From CAZEFK01 sp964511405 (GTDB lineage Bacteria; Pseudomonadota; Alphaproteobacteria; Elsterales; Elsteraceae), in NCBI GenBank assembly GCA_964511405.1, contig CAZEFK010000061.1:1-34352 (forward strand): a stretch of 34,352 bases of DNA, in the 5' to 3' direction. The notes beneath the pieces were generated by a model. The model saw nothing but the letters and a program-made list of their open reading frames with translations, searched no databases and was not told the DNA's origin. The stretch's first letter is position 1; every line of letters begins with the position of its first letter. Below, one piece after another: positions 23,111-29,802 of the stretch. Both the position numbers and the translations under genes were made by a program.

Positions 23111-24930
23111 GTCGCGGCGACGGCAGCGGCGGCCGGTGCGTCGTCGTCCTCGTGACCTTCGAGCTGGCGCGCCCACATCTGGGCGTAGCGGCCGCCCAGG
23201 CGCAGCAGCTGGCCGTGGCTGCCGCGCTCGACGATGCGGCCGGCGTCCAGCACCAGGATCTCGTCGGCCCCGACCACGGTCGACAGGCGGTGGGCGATGA
23301 CCAGGGTGGTGCGTTCGGCCGACACCTGGTCGAGGCTGGCCTGGATCTCCTTCTCGGTCTTGCTGTCGAGCGCCGAGGTCGCCTCGTCGAAGATCAGGAT
23401 CTTCGGCCGCTTCAGGATGACCCGGGCGATCGCCACACGCTGCTTCTCGCCGCCCGACAGCTTGAGGCCGCGCTCGCCGACCCGGGTCTGGTAGCCGTCG
23501 GGCAGGCCGGTTATGAAGTCGTGGATCCGCGCCAGGCGCGCCGCCTCCTCGACCTCGGACGGTGTGGCGTCAGGCCGGCCGTAGAGGATGTTGTAGTAGA
23601 CGGTGTCGTTGAACAGCACCGTGTCCTGCGGGACGATGCCGATCTGGCGGCGCAGCGACGATTGCCGCACGTCCCGGATGTCCTGGCCGTCGATGGTGAT
23701 GCGGCCGCCGGTGGTGTCGTAGAAGCGATAGAGCAGGCGCGACAGGGTCGACTTGCCGGCGCCCGACGAGCCGACGACCGCGACGGTGCGCCCGGCCGGC
23801 ACGTCGAAGTCGATGCCATGCAGGATCTCGCGCCTGTTGTCATAGCCGAAGCGCACGTCCTCGAAGGCGATGGACCCGCCGGCGACGGCCAGGTCGGGGG
23901 CGTCCGGCCGGTCGGCGACCTCGCGCTCGATGCCGAGCAGCGAGAACATGGTCTCCATGTCGGTCAGCGACTGGCGGATCTGGCGGTAGACGAAGCCCAG
24001 GAAGTTGAGCGGCAGGTACAGCTGGATCAGGTAAGTGTTGACCAGCACGAAGTCGCCGACCGTCATCCGGTGCCCGACCACGCCAGAGCCGGCCATGATC
24101 ATCACCGCGCCCAGACCGACCGCAATGATCGCGCCCTGGCCGACATTGAGCGCCGACAGCGAGGTGGCGCTACGCACCGCCGCCTGCTCGTAGCGGCGCA
24201 GGGCCTGGTCGAAGCGCCGGGCCTCGTGCGCCTCGTTGCCGAAATACTTCACCGTCTCGTAGTTCAGCAGGCTGTCGATGGCCTTGGTGTTGGCCTCGGA
24301 ATCGCGCTCGTTCATCTCGCGGCGGAACTTGGTCCGCCATTCGGTGACGGTGATCGTGAAGACGATGTAGCCCACGATCGTGACCAGCGTGACCAGCGCG
24401 AAGGCCCAATTGTACAAGCGCCACAGGATGCCGCAGACCAGCAGGATCTCCAGCAGCGTCGGCAGCACGTTGAACAGCATGAACGACAGCAGGAACTCGA
24501 TGCCCTTGGTGCCGCGCTCGATGGCTCGGGAGAGGCCCCCGGTCTGCCGGTCCAGGTGGAAGCGCAGCGACAGCGCGTGCAGGTGCCGGAAGGTCGAGAG
24601 CCCGACCGAGCGCACGGCGCGCTGGGCGACCCGGGCGAACAGGGCGTCGCGCAGCTCGCCGAAGGCCTGGGAGCAGATGCGCAGGATGGCATAGGCCACG
24701 ATCGCCGCGATCGGCACCGCGGCCAGGGCGGCGGCGCCCTGACCCGGGGTCAGCGCGTCGACGGCGCGCTTGTACAGGATCGGCACGCCGACATTGGTGA
24801 GCTTGGCGATCGCGAGGCAGGCCAGCGCCGCCACGACGCGGGCCTTGAGGCCGAACTCGCCGGCCGGCCAGATGTGCGGCAGCAGGCTGCGGACGGCGGC
24901 GAGGTCGGAGCTGGCGCGCGGAGAGGACAA
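23107..24930 (-). CDS. Atm1-type ABC exporter (thiol/Fe-S or heavy-metal related)
   Basis: 607 residues, a half-transporter with six membrane helices (about 25-300) and an ABC domain (about 345-580). The stretch TKAIDSLLNYETVKYFGNE is characteristic of the Atm1/ABCB7 group, which exports glutathione-based compounds for Fe-S supply or metal detoxification. The ATPase motifs are GSSGAGKST, LSGGEKQRVAIAR and ILIFDEATSALD. It has no ATG near the N-terminus. The best start is TTG 24930, supported by GGGAAG seven bases upstream and by normal length. It ends in the start codon of meaB. It diverges from comF across a region with a perfect inverted repeat. Confidence 0.93.
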   Translation of the reverse strand: MSSPRASSDLAAVRSLLPHIWPAGEFGLKARVVAALACLAIAKLTNVGVPILYKRAVDALTPGQGAAALAAVPIAAIVAYAILRICSQAFGELRDALFARVAQRAVRSVGLSTFRHLHALSLRFHLDRQTGGLSRAIERGTKGIEFLLSFMLFNVLPTLLEILLVCGILWRLYNWAFALVTLVTIVGYIVFTITVTEWRTKFRREMNERDSEANTKAIDSLLNYETVKYFGNEAHEARRFDQALRRYEQAAVRSATSLSALNVGQGAIIAVGLGAVMIMAGSGVVGHRMTVGDFVLVNTYLIQLYLPLNFLGFVYRQIRQSLTDMETMFSLLGIEREVADRPDAPDLAVAGGSIAFEDVRFGYDNRREILHGIDFDVPAGRTVAVVGSSGAGKSTLSRLLYRFYDTTGGRITIDGQDIRDVRQSSLRRQIGIVPQDTVLFNDTVYYNILYGRPDATPSEVEEAARLARIHDFITGLPDGYQTRVGERGLKLSGGEKQRVAIARVILKRPKILIFDEATSALDSKTEKEIQASLDQVSAERTTLVIAHRLSTVVGADEILVLDAGRIVERGSHGQLLRLGGRYAQMWARQLEGHEDDDAPAAAAVAAT

Positions 24931-24937
24931 CGGACGG

Positions 24938-24943
24938 CTTCCC
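24938..24943 (-). promoter_or_regulatory. Ribosome binding site supporting a TTG start
   Basis: GGGAAG on the minus strand, seven bases from TTG 24930. It supports the rare TTG as the exporter's start, since the first in-frame ATG lies far inside the membrane domain. Confidence 0.5.
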
Positions 24944-24950
24944 GGGCTGC

Positions 24951-24966
24951 GGACGGAGATCCGTCC
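24951..24966. promoter_or_regulatory. Inverted repeat between the Atm1-type gene and comF
   Basis: GGACGGA-GA-TCCGTCC, perfect 7-bp arms. A further CGGACGG direct copy lies at 24931-24937. It sits in the 84-base divergent gap, so it is a candidate operator controlling either gene. Confidence 0.4.
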
Positions 24967-25014
24967 AAGATGGGGCGGGCGCGGCAAACTTGCATCGCCT
25001 GATTGGGGGAGCCC

Positions 25015-25842
25015 ATGCTGGGCGCCATGATCAAGGCACATGGCGGGGCTGTTGGCGGCGCGATCGCGGCCTGGGCGGCGGCGATGGGCCGGGCGGCGCT
25101 CGACCTGGTGCTGCCGCCGCGCTGCCTGGCCTGCGGGGCGATCGTCGCCGAGCCGCGCACCCTGTGCCTGGGCTGCTGGCAGGGCCTGACCTTCATCGCC
25201 GAGCCGGTGTGCGCCGGTTGCGGCGTGCCGTTCCCGGTGCCGCTGCCGGCGGGGAGCCGCTGCGCCGCCTGCCATGCGCGGCCCTGGCGCTTCGACCGCG
25301 CCCGTGCCGCCCTGGTCTATGACCGCGCCAGCCGGCCGATGATCCTGCGCTTCAAGCATGCCGACCGGCTGGACCTGGCCCCGGCCTTCGCCGGCTGGAT
25401 GGCGCGGGCCGGATCCCAGCTGCTGGCCGAGGCCGATCTCATCGCTGCCGTGCCGCTGCACCGCTGGCGGCTGCTCGGGCGCCGCTACAACCAGGCCGCG
25501 GTGCTGGCGATGGCGCTCGGCCGGCTGGCGGGCAAGCCGGTATGTCCGGACCTGCTGGTGCGCCGGCGCCGGACCCCGAGCCAGGGCGGCCTCGACCCCG
25601 GCCAGCGCCGCCGCAATGTCGAGGGCGCCTTCGCCGTCCGGGCGGCGGTTCGGGCCCGCGTGGCCGGCCGGCGGGTGCTGCTGGTCGACGACGTCAACAC
25701 CACAGGCGCCACCCTGTCGGCCTGCGCCGGGGTGCTCAAATCGGCCGGGGCTGCCGCCGTCGACGCCCTGACCCTGGCCCGCGTGCCGCTGGCCACGGAG
25801 GAGCGGCATGTTCCCGATGCAACGCCCGGCGGCTTCTCATGA
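25015..25842 (+). CDS. comF: ComF-family phosphoribosyltransferase-like protein
   Basis: 275 residues. The N-terminal zinc-ribbon part has four cysteine pairs (CLACG, CLGC, CAGC, CAAC). A PRTase-fold domain follows, with AAVPLHRWRLLGRRYNQA and the PRPP loop VLLVDDVNTTGAT near residue 225. ComF is needed for DNA uptake in naturally competent bacteria, but this gene is widespread in alphaproteobacteria where its role is unclear. ATG 25015 is four bases after GGGGGA (25005-25010); ATG 25027 is an alternative. The C-terminal tail after the PRTase domain is short. grxC follows 51 bases later in the same direction. Confidence 0.9.
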   Translation: MLGAMIKAHGGAVGGAIAAWAAAMGRAALDLVLPPRCLACGAIVAEPRTLCLGCWQGLTFIAEPVCAGCGVPFPVPLPAGSRCAACHARPWRFDRARAALVYDRASRPMILRFKHADRLDLAPAFAGWMARAGSQLLAEADLIAAVPLHRWRLLGRRYNQAAVLAMALGRLAGKPVCPDLLVRRRRTPSQGGLDPGQRRRNVEGAFAVRAAVRARVAGRRVLLVDDVNTTGATLSACAGVLKSAGAAAVDALTLARVPLATEERHVPDATPGGFS

Positions 25843-25878
25843 AACCGCTCTATGCCTATGTCTCTGTGGGAGCCAGCT

Positions 25879-25886
25879 GGAGAGGG
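25879..25886 (+). promoter_or_regulatory. grxC: Ribosome binding site of grxC
   Basis: GGAGAGGG seven bases before ATG 25894. It decides against the in-frame ATG at 25852, which would add 14 non-conserved residues. Confidence 0.75.
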
Positions 25887-25893
25887 TTCGGGA

Positions 25894-26148
25894 ATGCCGA
25901 CCGTGGAAGTCTATTCGACGCCGTTCTGCCCCTATTGCGCCCGGGCCAAGCGGCTGCTCGACGGCAAGGGCGTGCGCTATACCGAGATCGACCTCTATGT
26001 CGAGCCCAACCGCCGCGCCGAGATGGTCAGCCGGGCGGGCGGCCGGTCGACGGTGCCGCAGATCTTCATCGGCGCCACCCATGTCGGCGGCTGCGACGAT
26101 CTGATGGCGCTGGACGAGGCCGGCAAGCTGGACCCGATGCTGCAATAG
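25894..26148 (+). CDS. grxC: Glutaredoxin 3
   Basis: 84 residues, the normal length of monothiol-reducing dithiol glutaredoxin 3. The active site is Cys12-Pro-Tyr-Cys15. The GSH-binding TVPQIFIG (cis-Pro) and GGCDDLMAL motifs are present. It reduces disulfides and glutathionylated proteins using glutathione in the cytoplasm. It lies between comF and the DUF1178 gene, an order seen in many alphaproteobacteria as I recall it, and is probably cotranscribed with them. Confidence 0.97.
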   Translation: MPTVEVYSTPFCPYCARAKRLLDGKGVRYTEIDLYVEPNRRAEMVSRAGGRSTVPQIFIGATHVGGCDDLMALDEAGKLDPMLQ

Positions 26149-26235
26149 GCCCATGCAGCAACAGGCTTGCGTCGGCCGGCGCGCCGAACAATGGTGCGTG
26201 CATACGTCTGCAGTCAGGAGCTGGATCGGCCGTCG

Positions 26236-26655
26236 ATGATCGTCTATGACCTCAAATGCTCGCACGGGCACCGGTTCGAAGGCTGGTTCCGCGACAGCGC
26301 GGCCTTCGAGCGCCAGGCCGGTGCCGGCGAGGTGGTGTGCGCGGTCTGCGGCGACGCCACGATCGCCAAGGCGCCGATGGCGCCGCGTCTGGGCAAGGGC
26401 AAGGCCGCCGACGAGGCCCACGCCGCCAAGCAGCGGGCCGAGGCCATCCGGATGCTGGCCGACCTGCGCCGCAAGGTCGAACAGAACTGTGACTATGTCG
26501 GCGACCGCTTCGCCGAGGAGGCGCGGCGGATCCATTACGGCGAGACCGATCCCCACGGCATCTATGGCGAGGCGACCGCGGACGAGGCCCGCGAGTTGGC
26601 CGAGGAGGGTGTCGAGGTCGCGCGCATTCCCTGGGTGCCGGTGTCGGACGCGTGA
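26236..26655 (+). CDS. DUF1178 zinc-ribbon-like protein
   Basis: 139 residues. It starts MIVYDLKCSHGHRFEGWF and has a CAVCG pair near residue 36. With the Cys8-Ser-His part this resembles a small zinc-ribbon. Later come the basic ADLRRKVEQNCDYVGDRFAEEARRIHYGE block and GIYGEATADEA, the conserved heart of DUF1178. The function of the family is not established to my knowledge. ATG 26236 starts the conserved part; the nearest GGAG is 14 bases upstream, so the ribosome site is weak. The gene converges on ubiG with a 10-base gap. Confidence 0.88.
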   Translation: MIVYDLKCSHGHRFEGWFRDSAAFERQAGAGEVVCAVCGDATIAKAPMAPRLGKGKAADEAHAAKQRAEAIRMLADLRRKVEQNCDYVGDRFAEEARRIHYGETDPHGIYGEATADEARELAEEGVEVARIPWVPVSDA

Positions 26656-26665
26656 CGCCCCGGGA

Positions 26666-27400
26666 TCAGCTCGCCGTCCGCTTCGTGGCAAACGCCAGAT
26701 AGTTCACCGACAGGTCGCGGCTCAGGCCCCAGCCGCCGAGCGGTCGGTAGGTCATGCCGGCCAGCTCTTCGATCCGGATGCCGTGCGGCGCCAGGCCGGC
26801 GCGCAGCTCCGACGGGCGGACGAAGCGGCGCCACTCGTGGGTGCCGCGCGGGACCCAGCGCAGCACATGCTCGGCCATCACGATGCCAAGCGCGAACGCC
26901 GGTCCCGTGCGGTTGAGGGTCGCCAGCACCAGGCAGCCGCCGGGGGCCGCCAGCTCGGCGCAGGCGCCGAGAAAGGCCGGCACGTCGGGCACATGCTCGA
27001 CCACCTCGAGCGCCAGCACGATGTCGAAGCGCCGGCCCTCGGCCACCAGGTCCTCGGCCGTGGCCTGGCGATAATCGATGGCCAGGCCGGCGGCTTCGGC
27101 ATGGACCCGCGCCGCCGCGACCGTCTCGGCGCCGCCGTCGATGGCGGTGACCGCCGCGCCGAGGCGCGCCATGGGCTCGGCGACCAGGCCGCCGCCGCAG
27201 CCGATGTCGAGCAGGGTCAGGCCGGCGAAGGGCTTGAGATCGGCCGCGCTGCGTCCGAAATGATCGCCGACGCGGTCGCGTACGAAGCCGAGGCGCGTCG
27301 GGTTCAGGCGGTGCAGGGGCTCGAACGCGCCGCCGCGCCGCCACCAGCGGTCGGCCAGGGCGGCGAATTTGGCGATCTCGGCGGGATCGAGGCTGGCCAT
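26666..27400 (-). CDS. ubiG: Ubiquinone biosynthesis O-methyltransferase UbiG
   Basis: 244 residues from ATG 27400. UbiG performs both O-methylations in ubiquinone synthesis. The N-terminal RWWRRGGAFEPLHRLNPTRLGF (written here in part) is the family's signature, followed by SAM motif I LDIGCGGGLVAEPMARLG and AEDLVAEGRRFDIVLALEVVEHV-type core positions. The C-terminal block contains GTHEWRRFV and GMTYRPLGG. The start at 27400 is preferred because AAGGA (27409-27413, minus) is eight bases away; the ATG at 27409 overlaps that site. It diverges from lysC. Confidence 0.95.
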   Translation of the reverse strand: MASLDPAEIAKFAALADRWWRRGGAFEPLHRLNPTRLGFVRDRVGDHFGRSAADLKPFAGLTLLDIGCGGGLVAEPMARLGAAVTAIDGGAETVAAARVHAEAAGLAIDYRQATAEDLVAEGRRFDIVLALEVVEHVPDVPAFLGACAELAAPGGCLVLATLNRTGPAFALGIVMAEHVLRWVPRGTHEWRRFVRPSELRAGLAPHGIRIEELAGMTYRPLGGWGLSRDLSVNYLAFATKRTAS

Positions 27401-27442
27401 GGCGTCCATCCTTTTCGCGCGCGACCGGGGCGAGTATGTATA

Positions 27443-27456
27443 GCCGCTTTCGCGGC
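27443..27456. promoter_or_regulatory. Hairpin in the ubiG-lysC divergent region
   Basis: GCCGC-TTTC-GCGGC, a perfect 5-bp stem with a four-base loop, directly after GTATGTATAG (about 27433-27442), the most AT-rich spot in the 112-base gap. The AT-rich piece may be a -10 for lysC and the hairpin may lie at the start of its leader. No -35 could be assigned. Confidence 0.3.
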
Positions 27457-27512
27457 CGGCCAAGCCGATTGCCGTCCCGTCAGGCCCCCATGCAGGAACG
27501 ATCCGAGGAGAC

Positions 27513-28733
27513 ATGGCGCGCATCGTGATGAAATTCGGCGGCACCTCCGTCGCCGATCCCGACCGGATCCGCAATGTCGCGCGCCGCGTCAAGCGCGAGG
27601 TCGACGCCGGCCACCAAGTGGCCGTCGTGGTCTCGGCCATGGCCGGCGTGACCAATCAGCTGGTCGCCTGGGTCACCGGCATCGACCCGCTGCATGACGC
27701 GCGGGAGTACGACACCGTGGTCGCCAGCGGCGAGCAGGTGACCGCCGGCCTGACCGCCCTGGCCCTGCAGAGCCTGGGCGTGCCGGCCCGCTCGTGGCTG
27801 GGCTGGCAGATCCCGCTGCGGACCGACGACGCCCATGGCAAGGCGCGCATCGTCGACATCGGCTGCCACGAGCTGATTCGCCGGATGGCGGATGGCCAGG
27901 TGGCGGTGGTCGCCGGCTTCCAGGGCCTGGGCTCGGACAACCGGATCACCACCCTCGGCCGCGGCGGCTCCGACACCTCGGCCGTGGCCCTGGCCGCGGC
28001 GCTGGAGGCCGATCGTTGCGACATCTTCACGGATGTCGACGGCGTCTATACCACCGACCCGCGCATCGTGACCCGGGCGCGGAAGCTGGATAAGATCACC
28101 TACGAAGAGATGTTCGAGATGGCGTCGCAAGGCGCCAAGGTCCTGCAGACCCGGTCGGTGGAACTGGCCATGAAGCACCGGGTCCGGCTTGCGGTCCTTT
28201 CGAGCTTCAACGACGTGCCGGGCACGCTGGTGTGCGGCGAGGATGAGATCGTGGAACAGGAAGTCGTCAGCGGAATCGCCTACTCCCGGGATGAAGCCAA
28301 GATCACGCTCACCAAGGTCTCCGACCGCCCGGGGGTCGCGGCCGCGATCTTCGGGCCGCTGGCCGACGCGGCGGTGAATGTCGACATGATCGTGCAGAAC
28401 GTGTCGGCCGACGGCCGCACGACCGACATGACCTTCACCATCAACCGCCCCGACCTGCCGCGCACCCTCAAGGTGCTCGAGGAGCACAAAGCGGCGCTCG
28501 GCTTCGCCGAGATCACGCCCGACGCCAACGTCGCCAAGATCTCGGTGATCGGCGTCGGCATGCGCAGCCACCCCGGCGTGGCGCTGACCATGTTCCGCAC
28601 CCTGGCCGAGAAGTCGATCAACATCCAGTTGATCTCGACTTCCGAGATCAAGGTCAGCGTCCTGATCGCCGAGGAGTATTGCGAGCTGGCCCTGCGCGCC
28701 CTGCACACCGCGTACGGGTTGGACGTCGCCTGA
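27513..28733 (+). CDS. lysC: Aspartate kinase
   Basis: 406 residues, the usual length for a single-function, ACT-regulated aspartokinase. It catalyses the first step to lysine, threonine and methionine. It begins with the kinase motif VMKFGGTSVAD, continues with VSAMAGVTNQL and LGRGGSDTSAVALAAAL, and has DVDGVYTTDPR near residue 175. Two ACT domains occupy about residues 260-400 (TKVSDRPGVAAAIFG and VGMRSHPGVA), giving feedback control, typically by Lys and Thr. GAGGAG at 27505-27510 is close to the ATG. The flavoprotein gene starts two bases after the stop, forming a tight lysC-NMO-ptsP operon. Confidence 0.97.
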   Translation: MARIVMKFGGTSVADPDRIRNVARRVKREVDAGHQVAVVVSAMAGVTNQLVAWVTGIDPLHDAREYDTVVASGEQVTAGLTALALQSLGVPARSWLGWQIPLRTDDAHGKARIVDIGCHELIRRMADGQVAVVAGFQGLGSDNRITTLGRGGSDTSAVALAAALEADRCDIFTDVDGVYTTDPRIVTRARKLDKITYEEMFEMASQGAKVLQTRSVELAMKHRVRLAVLSSFNDVPGTLVCGEDEIVEQEVVSGIAYSRDEAKITLTKVSDRPGVAAAIFGPLADAAVNVDMIVQNVSADGRTTDMTFTINRPDLPRTLKVLEEHKAALGFAEITPDANVAKISVIGVGMRSHPGVALTMFRTLAEKSINIQLISTSEIKVSVLIAEEYCELALRALHTAYGLDVA

Positions 28734-28734
28734 C

Positions 28735-29802
28735 ATGGCGCACGCCGCCGACCCGCACCGGGCGCATCTCGACCTGCTGTGGCGGCGGGGGACCGAGTTC
28801 CTCGGCACCGACCTCGCGATCATGGGCGGGGCCATGACCTGGGTGTCGGAGCGCAACCTGGTGGCCGCGATCTCGAACGGCGGCGGCTTCGGCGTCATCG
28901 CGTCGGGCTCGATGCCGCCCGACGTGCTCGATGCCGAGATCGCCGCCACCGCCGACCTCACGGCCAAGCCGTTCGGCGTCAACCTGATCCTGATGCATCC
29001 CGAGCTCGACCGGCTGGCCGATATCTGCATCGGCCGCCAGGTCGGCCATGTGGTGCTGGCCGGCGGCCTGCCGTCGGCGGCGATCCTGAAGAAGCTGAAG
29101 GATGGCGGCTGCCGCACCCTGTGCTTCGCGCCGTCGGTCGGGGTCGCGCGCAAGCTCGTGCGCATGGGCGCCGACGCCCTGATCATCGAGGGCATGGAGG
29201 CCGGCGGCCATATCGGCCCGGTGTCGACCTCGGTGCTGGCCCAGGAGATCCTGCCGGCCATCGCCCAGGTGCCGGTGTTCGTGGCCGGCGGCATCGGCCG
29301 CGGCGAGGCGATCCTGGCCTATCTGGAGATGGGGGCGGCCGGCTGCCAGCTCGGCACCCGCTTCGTGTGCGCGGCCGAGTCGATCGCCCACCCGCGCTTC
29401 AAGCAGGCGTTCATCCGCGCCGACGCCCGCGACGCCGTGCCGTCGGTGCAGCTCGACCCGCGCTTTCCGGTGATCCCGGTGCGCGCCCTGGTCAACCAGG
29501 CGAGCGACCTGTTCGTCGAGACCCAGCGGCGGGTGATTGCCGCGTTCAACGCCGGCGCCTTGAGCCAGCGCGAGGCGCAGCTCGAGATCGAGCATTTCTG
29601 GGCCGGCGCCTTGCGTCGCGCGGTGCTGGAGGGCGACGTCGAGCATGGCTCGCTGATGGCCGGCCAGAGCGTCGGCATGGTGCTGGCCGAGCAGACCACC
29701 CGGGCGATCCTGGTCGAGCTGATGGATCAGGCAACCGCGGCACTGGCCGCTCGCGACGGCCGTTTCGACGGCGGGCGAACGCCTGCCCGGGCGGTTTTCT
29801 AA
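28735..29802 (+). CDS. Nitronate monooxygenase-like FMN flavoprotein
   Basis: 355 residues, a TIM-barrel flavoprotein of the NMO / 2-nitropropane dioxygenase family (related to FabK). Motifs are GGAMTWVSERNLVAAISNGG near residue 25, GVNLIL, EGMEAGGHIG with the conserved catalytic-type His, VAGGIGRGEAI and GAAGCQLGTRFVCAAES. These form the FMN phosphate site. Family members oxidise nitronates such as propionate-3-nitronate, or act as enoyl-ACP reductases, and sequence alone does not decide between them. It starts one base after the lysC stop, and its TAA shares a base with the ptsP start, so all three are coupled. The location between lysC and ptsP suggests recruitment to the same regulation rather than the same pathway. 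Confidence 0.9.
   Translation: MAHAADPHRAHLDLLWRRGTEFLGTDLAIMGGAMTWVSERNLVAAISNGGGFGVIASGSMPPDVLDAEIAATADLTAKPFGVNLILMHPELDRLADICIGRQVGHVVLAGGLPSAAILKKLKDGGCRTLCFAPSVGVARKLVRMGADALIIEGMEAGGHIGPVSTSVLAQEILPAIAQVPVFVAGGIGRGEAILAYLEMGAAGCQLGTRFVCAAESIAHPRFKQAFIRADARDAVPSVQLDPRFPVIPVRALVNQASDLFVETQRRVIAAFNAGALSQREAQLEIEHFWAGALRRAVLEGDVEHGSLMAGQSVGMVLAEQTTRAILVELMDQATAALAARDGRFDGGRTPARAVF

Noticed and set aside
25003..25005. TTG start for comF
   Set aside because: An ATG follows at 25015 with GGGGGA just before it; the TTG would place the ribosome site inside the gene.
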